NCBI GenBank assembly: GCA_964058845.1 | Contig: CAXKVR010000034.1 | Span: forward strand, 806,001-870,000 | Length of the DNA stretch: 64,000 bases | Source of the DNA: Carex sylvatica | Taxonomy: Eukaryota; Streptophyta; Magnoliopsida; Poales; Cyperaceae | Direction: 5' to 3' | Shown here: in pieces, positions 24,290 through 35,625 of the stretch | Numbering within the stretch: the stretch's first letter is position 1 | Layout of the letters: each line of letters starts with the position of its first letter | Translations under genes and position numbers: made by a program | Notes under the pieces: generated by a model | Database searches by the model: none | What the model saw: the letters and a program-made list of their open reading frames with translations, nothing else | Told to the model about the DNA's origin: nothing

Positions 24290-25511
24290 ATTTAAATTAT
24301 AAATTATTAATTATAGTAAAGGCCATAGTGCTCAAAAAATATTTGATGATTTTTCCTTATTGTCACAACGCATCCGAATTTCACAACCAGGTAAGTTCCC
24401 AGGTAAGTCAGGGATCACTAGGATTCGCTTCAAATTCTGACTTGCCTAGACATAACTTGCCTTGATATTGTTACGTTCATAGTGTTGTAATTTGTCTTAA
24501 TAAATCACCATATATTTTATGAGTCTTAATATCATCATAAAACCAAAGTATCGGTTTTCATTAAGCAGCTACCTTTGGGTAATGGGTCAATTTCTTATGA
24601 TACTTTGGCACAATAATAAAGTACTGATAACCTAGAACATACCGAACAACATGAATTCCTTTGGGCCGACAATGTTGACATATGTGTAAAATTTTTGATC
24701 ATCACTATACTTTATTATCACTCACTTGCACAAATAATTTTTGTAACAATTACCTTCCTTTGAGCCGATAATGATTACATCCATTAATTGCACCTTAACT
24801 TCCTTCATAAAATGCATTTGAATTAACCTCATCAAAAGAGGTACCTTTGGGTACAATTAGGAATCAATTAATTCAAATCTAAATTACATATCCCTTTGCC
24901 TTTAAAAGAACGATAATTTATACCCTAATTATATAATCTAAATGTGCAATCAAACTAACGCAAAAGAAAATTTTAATTGCTTCACAATAATTTGCAGTTT
25001 TCAAAATTTGGCTTAACCCTATAATCAAATTATTGCATACTTGTTGTGGTCTAAAAAATAGCAGCAGAATACTTAAAAAATAGCTTAACAGAATTGTGTT
25101 ACTATGTTATATAAAAAAAAAATTAACAAAGTAACTGACCATGATTAATTTGACCCAAATAATACCAAAACTTTGATAATAAAATATTTACCATAATTCA
25201 TTTTGGGAAAGTTTGATTTATTGATGATATAAGCGGCTTAATCAAATAAATTATAATAAGCCAAAAATAATAAATTCAAAATATATTGCAAATATAAGTT
25301 GAATTTATTCAGATTTATAATAAGCCGAATCACATGAATCCAAAATATATGATTCCAAATTTGTATTGACCCATTTCAACGCAGATAATAGCATATGAAT
25401 ACTTAACAAACAATTTCAAAGTAATTGAAAAATCAACAATCAATTGCTTATTCTATAGATCAATCCTAAACAAATAATTCAAATTGGCATAGGAGTGGCT
25501 CTGATATCACT
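24290..25511 (-). other. Copia untranslated leader
   Basis: Between the 5' LTR primer site and the integrase remnant lies about 1.2 kb of AT-rich non-coding DNA. It holds partly repeated phrases (TTTGGGCCGACAATG, TTTGAGCCGATAATG) and inverted words such as CCAAAGTATC (24543-24552) with GATACTTTGG about 45 bases on. No gag frame was recognised. Confidence 0.6.
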
Positions 25512-26295
25512 TGTTGGAACTTTATTGTTACACTAAAACAATTCGACCACATAAACAGTTCAATTCAATATGCTATTATTGATCTACCTATGCCAAAATG
25601 GCCATCATGCAAAATTCATCAATTCTTAGGGAGCAAACGCAATACCTGATTCCATTAGTGTGTTTGCGTTAAGCTTCTCTCAAAAGCGGTTGATGAACTT
25701 GTGTGAGACAGCGGCAAGAAAACCTTCGTACCGATGTAGAGATTGAAGCATTGGCGGCCTCCTTAGTGATAGGATGAAGCCTTCCAAAGCTACAAGACTG
25801 CCCTTGTGAGATCGTGTTCACAATTTCTTAATGATCTCACCTCTCTATTCTTTAATGGGGAGAAGTAGAGAAGGCTACATAATTGATTAAATGACGGCTA
25901 GAGAATTCTGCAACTTTTCGTATATCCTTGTGCTTTGGAGACCAACCTATTTATAGAGATGAGGAGTAGACATATTGCCAAACCCTAACCCTAAACTGAT
26001 ATTCTGGCCACATGCAAACTTTAAAAAACGTGCAACTGCATCAAAATCCGTGCAGCAGCTAGAGAATCGGTTTTTCTTAATTGCAAATTTCAGAATCAGT
26101 CCATCAATGATTTGATCTTTGCCTAAATTGTTCTACACATTTGTGGACCATATCCTAATGAATATATTGATTGTCTATTTTCTTATTTGATCACTTTAAT
26201 TGACAACCATATATGACAGTAAACAATGCATAATTAGATTACATATATGCTCAATATTGACATTAAATCCAACGAGGTTGGTAATAAATCCAACA
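25512..26295 (-). repeat. 5' LTR of the Copia element
   Basis: 784 bp, near-identical to the 3' LTR. The primer binding site follows on the minus strand after a short spacer at 25500-25511. Confidence 0.92.
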
Positions 26296-26300
26296 CTTTC

Positions 26301-29300
26301 GTCTTTAAATACTACATTTTATATGGTTAGCAAATCGATATATACACTGCATCTTATAATTCTATGGTTCGGGAAAACTACATGTGTATATATATACATT
26401 ATACATACACACGTTCCTATTTTGTCTGTTTGAGAAAAAAAAAAAAATACGTCATACATGTGCCTTAAAAAATGGAAAATTTTCTAATGGTTTGTTGCTA
26501 ATCATTTGTCGCTAATATTAACTGCTCCACAGACAAGTCGCTTCACAGTGGCGTAGCAGACTAGCAGTAGCACACAACATGCAACCAATTTTTTTTTTTT
26601 TTTCTTCAAAAGGCAATCATAATTCTATGCATAATTCATATGTAAGTTTTATTTTTGTACCGTGTATATTTGGGATATTTTTCATAATTTTTATACGAGA
26701 AACGCTTCCGTCAGGACAAGAAAACTTCATGATCAAGTGATAAATTGATATAATCATAGCTCTTTATAGAGTTGTATGAAAATTGTGTACTTCGAGATCG
26801 ATTTGAATCTAACTTTAGCTCAGTTTGCTCAAATAGATTATAGATATATATTGACCAACTTAAGTTTAAATTTCTACTCAAAATTATTTTAGTTGATTTT
26901 CGTAATCTCGACTAGAAACAACTCAATATGTAATACTTTTATTTAATTTAGAATATTGTCATAAATAAGATAATATAAATACAAATATTTATATTTTAAA
27001 AAAATAATTGTAAAAATCGACAAAAATATTAGTAAGTAAATACTATAATTTAAGAAAAATGAACATTAATTATTACGCATATTTTTTAAAAATAATATAA
27101 AAAATACTTCTAAAAAATATTAAAGTAAACACTAGAAAAAATTCAAATAATTTAGCTCATATAGAGCTCAAGCTTGATTCAACTTGAATTTACCTGAGCT
27201 ATATATAGTTCAATTGATTTTCCAGCTCGAACTCGATTCAATTCAGCTTTCTAATCGGATCTACCTAGAACTACATTGACCTTACTCGAGCACTTTAATT
27301 GTACGGCTATGGTACTATGCATAGTGCGGATTAGTCCATACTATGAATTAATATATTTATTTTCAAAATTTAAATAATCAGTTTAAACTTGATTTGAACT
27401 GTTTGACATGATCTTCATATGAAAATTTACTTGCAACTAAACTTTACATTTTGTAAAAAAGAATAAATAAATAAATAGGTAGAAAATCACTACTTTTTAA
27501 TGGTCTAGAATTTTTAAGTGATTTTCTACATATCTAAAAAATTCTAAAAAAATAATATAATAATTGATTTAAAAGTATATTTTATATGAAGATCATGTTG
27601 AACAGTTTAGATCGGCTATTTGAACTTTAAAAACAGAGATATCAATTCATAGTACGGTCCAATCCATGCTATGCATAGTATTATAGCCTCACTCTATGCA
27701 TAGTACACAATGGTCCATACTTTGAACTCATAATTTCATTTTTTAAATTCAAACATTCAATTTGAACCATTTATCACAAAATGTACTTAAAAGAGCATAT
27801 TTTATATGTTTTTGAATTTCTTTACTTTTTTTACGCAGATAAAAGTTTACTTAATTTGAAAATTATGGACTATATATAAACACTGATTTTTTATCTATTT
27901 AAAAAATAGTAAACAAAATCTAAAAGTCTAAAATTTACTTTAAATATATTTTCATATAGGATTATGTTTAACGTTCAAATAAACTATTCGAACTTTACAA
28001 ATAAGTTTATTTGAATTTTAAAAATAAATAAAATAAATTTTGAGCACAGATTGATATGTAACATGCGTATTATTATTTCTTCACTCATATGCTTATGCGA
28101 GAATCCGGCCTTGGTAAAGAGAATAAGGCATGACAGTTAGATCAAGTACAGATAGACAAGAGAAAAATAATTTAATGCAAAAGGCTATTTCGCCTCTCCC
28201 ATTTAATTGCGATAATATGAAAAGCAATTTATGGGATAAGTTTTTCTAAAACAGGAAAATAAATGGTCATAAATTTTAGAAATTGATCAGAACGACAACA
28301 ACAACAACAAAAAATCCCTCAAATGCAAGAAGAATTGTTGTTTCAGCGGTACAATACGATCAGAATTGACTGCGACGAAGATGGAAAAACAGAAGAATCA
28401 ACTGAATTTTAGAGATCTCAAATTCAGCAGAAAAATCGCGGTCGCAATGGTGGAATTTGTTAAAGACTACTAGAGTTGGTAAAGATATTAACAGAGCAGC
28501 TCTGACTTCATGCAACATACTAATGATCAAATCAAAACAACGTTGTATATGATTTTGTGCTAAATCTGCTTTGTTAAATTTTTTACCCTGAAGAGTGCTT
28601 GTGAGTTGTGACCGAGCAAAAATGGGAAAATAAAATTCTGATTAGTTGTGCCTTCACCTACCCTCCTTTCTACTTTACTGATTTTGTATTTTTTATTTTT
28701 TATTTCAGTTCTATTTTTCTTCATAACTGTAATTCTAGTTTTAAGTGTTTGAATGATATTTGTAGTAAATTGGAAGATATTTATAATTTTTTTTTCATAT
28801 AATCTTTGTAGATGAATTTGTCATCCACAATACACCTTTCCAGTTATAGAAATTCAATTTTAAAACAGTTGTATTTAATTTATTCTATTCAATAAGAATG
28901 ATGTTACATGATATATATATTATAGATCAGTCCTACTATGAATTCATATTTTATGTATTAGAAATTCAAACAGTCGATTAGCCGTTTAATATAATTTTTA
29001 TATGAAAATATACTTGAAACATATATAATTTTACTTAAAAAAAAAATTAAATGTGAAATTTGATCTTTAAATATTTGTTCATTAGGAGATGATTAAATAA
29101 TTTGAATTGACTTTTTAAATTTTAAAAATAAAGATATAAATTTATATGAATTCATCTTCCTATCACTCTAACCTCACTAATTAAAAATAAAGTAAATATT
29201 TCATAAACGATGGTTCCAATCAGTTCCTTTATTGTCGAATCCGGATATTACGAGATAATGTACTGTTTGAGCTCCAATCCAGACAGTTCAATCAAAATTT

Positions 29301-29860
29301 GAACCAATTCAGCTCAAGCATGTAATGCACGGAATATCTTAATCGCTAGCACATAACGGACGGACCGGAGTCCGGATACAAACTACAAAATGTGGTAACT
29401 TTGGTGATATGATTTCCTTGTGTTCTCGGTAAGCTTTGTTGGAAGCATATCGGCTTGGGTCCCAATCTGGTGTCAAGTGTCAACTATACACCATCTCCAG
29501 ACCCTCCAGTCTTCGACACTTTCCAGAAAGCTGGCAAGTGTCAAATCGGTGAGAATATCAACAAATACTCTGTAACGGACGTATCCATTTGTTTTCAATG
29601 GAGACCATGACAAGATTCACATTTGAAGCAATTCTGTTTATGTGAAGCAATTCTGTTTCTCTTACCCCATGATTCCGACGGGGAAATTTGAGAAACCGTA
29701 CTACTTCCACCATCGCACCATTATTACTTGCATGATAGTTCATGAAAATATTTATTCTCTTTCTTACTAACTTCCTCACAACTCACAAGAGCGTGAGGCA
29801 ATTTATTACATTATATATAATTAATTTTATAAAAATATGTATATATATAGAGAGGGGGGG
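26301..29860. repeat. Gene-free region with degenerate fold-back repeats
   Basis: At about 26790-27290 there are scattered GAGCTCAAGCTTGA / AGCTCGAACTCGA motifs related to the repeat at 5020-5510. At 27305-27691 a fold-back element with GGCTATGGTACTATGCATAG and CTATGCATAGTATTATAGCC ends is related to the MITE in EI24 intron 9, and a weaker partial copy follows to about 28090. A similarly decayed copy may lie at 28900-29175. GAAGCAATTCTGTTT is directly repeated at about 29626-29661. No gene was recognised. Confidence 0.55.
27305..27691. mobile_element. Fold-back MITE related to the one in EI24 intron 9
   Basis: The termini GGCTATGGTACTATGCATAG and CTATGCATAGTATTATAGCC are inverted. Inner halves (GATCTTCATATGAAAAT and TATATGAAGATCATGTT) pair across the centre. 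The inner sequence matches the order of motifs at 12654-13045. Confidence 0.68.
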
Positions 29861-29872
29861 TTTAGCTACTAT

Positions 29873-30217
29873 GCTTATAACTCATTTTTGTGTTTTCAGT
29901 ATTTAAATGGTCGATCTGAACTATTAGATGTGATCTCTATATTTAAATGTGCTTGGAAACCAAATTTTATATTTTTTTGATTTTTTTTTACTATTTATTA
30001 AGCCACTTTGAAAATTGCTGATCCAACGGTGGCTTAACAAAACAGTAAAATCAGAACCCACCGTTGAATCAGAGATTTTCAAATTGGCTTAATAAATAGT
30101 AAAAAAATTCAAAAAAATGTAAAATTTGGTCTCCAAGTACATTTCAATATAGAAATCACATCTAACAGTTCGGATCGATCATTTGAACATTAGAAACACA
30201 AAAATGAGTTATGAGCA
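29873..30217. mobile_element. Fold-back MITE upstream of the FSWE-motif gene
   Basis: The left arm ATGCTTATAACTCATTTTTG and the right arm CAAAAATGAGTTATGAGCAC pair. So do GCCACTTTGAAAATTGCTGA and the complementary TCAAATTGGC segment nearer the centre. A truncated left half of the same family follows at 30232-30412. Confidence 0.7.
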
Positions 30218-30231
30218 CACATATATATATA

Positions 30232-30408
30232 TAGAGGTTGGCTACTATGCTTATATAAACATATCCTCATATATGCTTATAACTCATTTTTGTATTTTCA
30301 ACGTCCAAATGATCGATTTGAACGTTAAATGTGATCTCTATATTGAAATGTACTTGAAAATCAAATTTTATATTTTTCTAAATTTTTTTACTATTTATTA
30401 AGCCACTT

Positions 30409-30440
<32 letters not shown>
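30232..30440. repeat. Half MITE ending in an AT microsatellite
   Basis: The segment repeats the left half of the preceding MITE (GGCTACTATGCTTATA, ATGTGATCTCTATA, TTTATTAAGCCACTTTGA). It then runs into about 15 AT/TA repeats at 30411-30440. It lies 140 bases before the start codon of the next gene, so it may form part of its promoter. Confidence 0.65.
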
Positions 30441-30442
<2 letters not shown>

Positions 30443-30581
30443 CATCATACACACACATGCACACTCTAATCACCTCCTACAATAATACCATCTCTGCTCC
30501 GCTAGATAGATACCTTCTCTCTCATTTCATTACCCCTTTCTTCCCTCCAAAAACACAAAAAAAAAGAAAGGAAAGGAAAAA

Positions 30582-31052
30582 ATGAAGAAGAAGAGGAACA
30601 AACTTTCCCCTTCCCTCCCCTTACCTTCCCCTTCCGACAAGACGCAACCCACCTCCACCTCCACCTCCTCCTCTTTCTCCTCCTTCTCCTCCACTGCCTC
30701 TACCTTCCCTTCCCCTTCCCTCTCCCCTTCCCCTTACCACTTCTCCTCCTCTGTTCCCTTCTCCTGGGAGCGTAAACCCGGTGTTCCCTTCACCCCGCTC
30801 CACCCTCTTCTTCCTCCCCCTCGTTTCCCCTCATCCCGCCCTTTACCTCTTCCTCCTTCAAAAGTGAAATCCATTGACGGAAACCTCGCCACGATCCGAC
30901 GGAGGAGAAAAGGTTTTGAGGTTTTTCTCGCCTTGATCGGACGCTTGGCGGGGCTAGATCCGTATCGTTCGTGTAAATCTGTGGCGTCCGATGATGTGAC
31001 CAATCGTGAGGCTAAGACCAGCTGGAGCTCTCGCAGACGCCATAAGAGATGA
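30582..31052 (+). CDS. Small plant protein with FSWE..PG.P motif (156 aa, no intron)
   Basis: Function unknown. Residues 1-55 are very rich in Ser, Pro and Thr with a basic start. Residues 57-70 read SVPFSWERKPGVPF, a motif (VPFSWE..PG.P) shared by a group of plant-specific proteins including DUF688-type ones. A proline-rich middle follows. The C-terminal third is basic with a hydrophobic stretch FEVFLALIGRLAGLDPYRS, then a tail ending in RRRHKR that could act as a nuclear signal. Composition is GC-richer than the flanks, and the ORF is uninterrupted, which supports a real gene. The ATG at 30582 is the first in the frame, after an A-rich leader. The family assignment is by motif only. Confidence 0.68.
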   Translation: MKKKRNKLSPSLPLPSPSDKTQPTSTSTSSSFSSFSSTASTFPSPSLSPSPYHFSSSVPFSWERKPGVPFTPLHPLLPPPRFPSSRPLPLPPSKVKSIDGNLATIRRRRKGFEVFLALIGRLAGLDPYRSCKSVASDDVTNREAKTSWSSRRRHKR

Positions 31053-33333
31053 GATCGAAGCTTGTGCTGTGTAATGTGTATTGTGTAGTGTATAGAGAGA
31101 GATCGATATATGGCACGTTTCGGTTCTAGTGTAGCACTCGTCGTGTGGTCTTCTCTGTGGTTGGACGCCAGATCGAACGCTTTGGTTGAGCACTTGATTA
31201 ATTCTGATCTTGCATAAGATCATGCAAGCGCCATATCCAAATTGAAACTTCATTTGCTCTAGATTGTTTAATTTGTGTCATGATACCATAAGTAATTATA
31301 TACCGAATAAAGTTAAGGTAATTTTTCTCGTACCTTGTGTGGATTTTCGCACTGTTTTTTTTGTTTGTTTTCGTTGGTTTTTCTCAAGAGTGCGGGCTCT
31401 ATATTGTGGTGTTCGTTATTTTTCGCGCGTGATTAGTATAGAAAATTAATGTTCTTGTTTGTTTTGTCAGGATATGTGGCTTTTGAGTTTAGGATATTAT
31501 AATAGTGCATTAATTAATGTTATACACGCTGCTTAATATGCCTTTTTTCCGCATTAAAAATCTCAAAAGTTGTTCTTTCTGCAAAACATTTTACCATCTT
31601 TTATAAATGAAACTTCAACAAACTTTTTATATAATTTTTTATTTCTTTCTTTTAATCCTCTCGTAGAGATGTAAGGGCGGATTGGTCTAATATATGTCTA
31701 GTCTAAACTGATCGATCCACATCAAAATTCATGATACTTAATCTGCACAGATTATAAAATTTTATGTAAGAATCTTGATGCTAATGGAACGACTCTGACC
31801 GAATATTGAATCGCTCCTTATTCCTCACCCTCGATATATAATCAGAGAATTTTGCATTACATCAGAGATCATTTAATTTGGGATACGCATACTGCATCAC
31901 TAATAATTGCTAATCATTTGTGGGGATGAGATATTAATTAATTATAGGAGAATATACATATAAATTAATTGGTTTTAGAAGCTAGTACAGAGTTGGAGAA
32001 AACAAACAAGCAATTAAAAGGTGGAGTGTTTGTTGAGGCACGATGTCTGCCTCCTTACTGTCTTGCAATATTTGTTTGTTACATAGTATTTTATGACCTA
32101 ATTAATGTATTATGTATAGCGTCTACCTCAATTAACGGGATTAATTGATGTCATTAGATTTGCAACATTTTCTTCATATTTTATAAAATGTGCCTTGGTT
32201 ATAAAAGAATTATCAAAGTAATATAAGGGGGTACTTAGGTTAGGTGTAAGATTTTTGAAATATTAATCACATATATAAGAATTTAATTAGTATTTTTATT
32301 TTGACATATGCTAGTCCTTGCTATTCCATTACGTGTAGTCTAAAAAAGAAAGAAAGTAATATTATTGTAGTGTAGATTACTTTTTTTTTAAATTTAATTT
32401 GAATTATAAAATAAATCACTAAAAATAAGTAAATAATAATTGAGGATAACGTTAGCTCCCTCATATTTCAAATTTTAATTGTCTCTGAATAATATGTAGA
32501 TTTTACTGACGCTTTAATTTCATTTTATTCAATGGATTGGAAACATCCTAAACAATTATTATCAGTGGTGGCGGAGCTAATAGAAAAAAAAGAAAAGAAA
32601 AGAGGGTGAACTCAATTGACAGCACTTTGTTTATCAAACTACAATTAGATATCGAGTGTTTTTTTTTGGCTTATTATATTTATAATTTCGTAGACCTTTT
32701 AAAAATTATCCCACATAATAATAATTCTTAGCTCTCTGTTGTGTCCACTATACATAAAAGAATATTGAAACATCAATTTAAAAATATTTCACTTTATCGG
32801 ATGAAATAAATTAGTGTTACATAAATAGTATTTATCAAGATTAATAGATCTATTTGTGCAAGATTAATAGGATCTTTACTACAATATATATATATATATA
32901 ATTGAACATCACCGCCTTAATTAACTTTTAGATGTATAACGGCATAACTAACATCGGCTGTAAACATATTTTGAATTATTATTATTAAAATTAGAATTAG
33001 AATTGCGGCAAAGAAAATAATTCACATTGTGAAATAGAAGATGAAGCATTTGAGAGTTGCTTCATCTGAGTAGTCAGTATGGGCATCAAAATTAAGTACA
33101 ATTCATGTACTAAGGCTCCTGCAAAAAGGTGTCGCACCAAAAAGATTGGTAAAGTAGAATTATGCATAAAAGAGTAATCAGAAGAAAGATACTGAGATCA
33201 TGTGTGACAGTAGCAAGATACTTTTCGCAATTGCAATAATATCCATAGTAGTCTAGTAGACAATAGCAATATAATTGTAATTGTAAGATAATTTCCATAA
33301 TTGGAATATACATGCACCATTTTAATTCTTTTG
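31053..33333. other. AT-rich intergenic DNA
   Basis: The first few hundred bases are likely 3' UTR of the preceding gene. The phrase GGTGGCGGAGCTAATAG at about 32568 resembles ends of common plant repeats, but no partner end was found. A short AT microsatellite lies at about 32884-32900. No gene was recognised. Confidence 0.5.
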
Positions 33334-33658
33334 GTCATGTTTGGTTGTAGAGTAAGTGATGGAGTAAACTCTCAACTCCACTTTTAAGAAGTCAAACGAG
33401 AAATAAATTTAAAGAAGTAAGATGGAGTAACATTTGAGTTAATCCGAATTAAGTTACTCTACCTTTCTAGGTGGAGTAGCTTACTCTATCTGTGGGTTCC
33501 GCAATTAGAGTAACACAATGTTATAATTTTCTCTCTTTTCATGAGCTTACTCCATCAAACTCCAATCAACCTCCAACCAAACATAATTATTTTAAAATAC
33601 ATTAGCTTTGAGTAAAAAATTTAATCCGGATTAACTTTACTCCACAACCAAACATGAC
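33334..33658. mobile_element. MITE with GTCATGTTTGGTTGTAGAGTAA ends
   Basis: GTCATGTTTGGTTGT on the left pairs with ACAACCAAACATGAC on the right. The inner sequence carries many ACTCCA/TGGAGT words in both directions. A decayed relative appears at about 38700-38960 (AATGTTTGGTTTGATTGTGG and TAATTAAACATGACCATT). Confidence 0.72.
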
Positions 33659-34667
33659 ATTTTAGTGCATGCGCCTCCACTATTTTTTACTACATAAAAT
33701 ATTTATATTTTAATTGAATTTTGTTCCTTAGGTTTGCTCTCATATTTGTTGAATTTATCTAGCCATCTTTAGTGGTTGATTTATAGAATTTGCATATAAA
33801 AGAAATTTATTTATTAAAAAAATTATATGTACCACAAACATATAAATATATGTAAAAAGGTACTTTCAGATAATAAAATAAACACTGCATCACAGATTAG
33901 AACTTCATGCACATATCATTTGATAAAACTAAGAAGGTCAAGCATAAGTAACATATTTTAAAAGCAACAATAATATATCATGAAATATCCTTTTGATTAT
34001 TCCACAAGCAACATATTTTAACTACAATAAGATACACTAAACAAACTTTATATATCAATTTAATAAAATTTTGCCATAGAAGATCCTTTTGCAATATCAA
34101 GAAAGCACAAGATCCAAATAGATGACTTTTGGACTAAGCTTTTTCTATGGTTGATCCAATGCTTATCAATCATTTATTTAATGCAAATTAGAAAAGTATT
34201 GATACGATGCTTCCTATAAGATCCAAAAGTTGACATGATTTCTTGGTTTTTGTATGAAGTAACTTGTTGCTCCAAATGAACAAAATATTTTGTTAGTAGA
34301 GAGGAATCGGTAGCTTCTTAGGGGCAAGGTGTGTGCCTAACTTTAAGTTTTGGTTATCTTTCTTTTCATCCTCCCTACTAAATAGCATGCTATTTTTTTT
34401 GGAATCCAATCCTCTATTTGTCCAGAGAAGATCTGAGCCGTTGATTCTATAAATCTCAGCCACTCATCAAAACAGATCTTAATCTCAGCCTTTAATAAAT
34501 AATTTTGATTTTATACACCTGTTTCATGTTGTCAAACGTGTAGAAATCTAAATTTAGTGATTTATATCCATGCTACATATAATGCCACACAGAAATTGTA
34601 TCACTGAATCTTCTTTTCTCTTTATTTTCCACGCGTTTTCTCCCACGCGTTTTCTTGAATTCGTATC

Positions 34668-34850
34668 CTGTGAGATATCTCAAACTTTGAGTGACTTTAA
34701 GGAAAATCTCAACTGTTTAAATGCATTTTGCACGAATCTCAAAGCACACATAATACTGCCCCTACATCACCCCGAATAGGCACCTGACACGTGGTCACGC
34801 AAAAAGTTGAGATATCTCACAGGATAGGCACCCCGAATAGCCTCCTTTTT
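34668..34850. repeat. Hairpin repeat with GAGATATCTC cores (longer loop)
   Basis: Left arm GTATCCTGTGAGATATCTCA, right arm TGAGATATCTCACAGGATAG. The loop of about 110 bases ends CCCCGAATAGGCACCTGACA, matching the loop of the copy at 8408-8511. CACCCCGAATAG occurs on both sides of the right arm. Confidence 0.72.
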
Positions 34851-35579
34851 TTTCTATTTGATCTTCTCCATTTAATCTTCTCCATTTGATTGAACACCTC
34901 CATTTTTTTTGTTTGATTTCTTTTTTCATCATGTTTATTTTCTATTATTTTCTAATTATATTATTTTCGAGTCCCTGGTTTTCTTTTATTATTTTTCTTG
35001 GTAAATGACAAATGCTTGTTAGCTTTCAAGTTTTATTTTGACATATGCGAATTTTTCTTATAAAATTTAAGAATAAGACGAACAAAATTACTGATCAATG
35101 TGAATCAGTTTTTTTTATTTAGATCTCAAAAATAAGAAAATTTTTAAAGATAGGGGCATACATGTCATATTTTTCAATTTACATCTGAAAAATATGGAAT
35201 AAAAATTAATAATCAATGTGAAGTAGTTTTTTTTTAATGTAATGTCTTTCAAATTAATTGTAAGCTCTATCAAATTAACCCGTCTTCTATATTTTGCATG
35301 TCGAATCAATTGAATTACACAAAAAAATATTCTTAATAACAATTCATTTCTTTCAATATTGCATCTTATGATAAATGTGAATTTTTCTTATAAAATTATA
35401 TTTACTTGTCAATTTTACAAATTATCCCCTTTATGTTACTTTGATGGAAATTTTAAATGTTGTTCACTTATTCAAATAATATATTATTAAGATCCAATCC
35501 AATCGTTTGCTCTTATTATTGATGAACACATAATTATAAAAATTAATTAAAAATTAATTATATTTACAAAAAGTTAACA

Positions 35580-35625
35580 AAATAATATTTCAATCTCCGT
35601 TGCAACGCACGGGCACTTGACTAGT
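35580..35625 (+). mobile_element. Possible Helitron 3' terminus
   Basis: The sequence CCGTTGCAACGCACGGGCAC forms a short GC-rich hairpin in AT-rich DNA. It is followed within a few bases by CTAG and a T at 35621-35625. Plant Helitrons end with such a hairpin and CTRR before a target T. The 5' end was not located, so the element is not delimited. Confidence 0.45.

Larger units (their letters stand above)
21257..26295 (-). mobile_element. Copia retrotransposon with two LTRs and internal deletions (5.04 kb)
   Basis: Complete ends in minus orientation: 5' LTR at 25512-26295 (784 bp) and 3' LTR at 21257-22054 (798 bp), both TGTTGG...CCAACA. The insertion is flanked by CTTTC at 21252-21256 and 26296-26300. 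Next to the 5' LTR, the minus strand reads TGATATCAGAGCCA, a primer site close to the 3' end of initiator tRNA-Met. Next to the 3' LTR, the minus strand reads CAAGTGGGAGAT, the polypurine tract. The LTRs differ by one indel of about 14 bp and few substitutions, so insertion is fairly recent. The body keeps only the integrase C-terminus, RT and RNase H, all broken; gag, protease and the integrase core are missing. It would depend on other elements to move. Confidence 0.93.

Noticed and set aside
25495..25511. tRNA gene
   Set aside because: The match to initiator tRNA-Met is only the primer binding site beside the LTR, with no cloverleaf.
29558..29779. 73-codon minus-strand ORF
   Set aside because: No recognisable motif; spans a small direct repeat and has no supporting exons.
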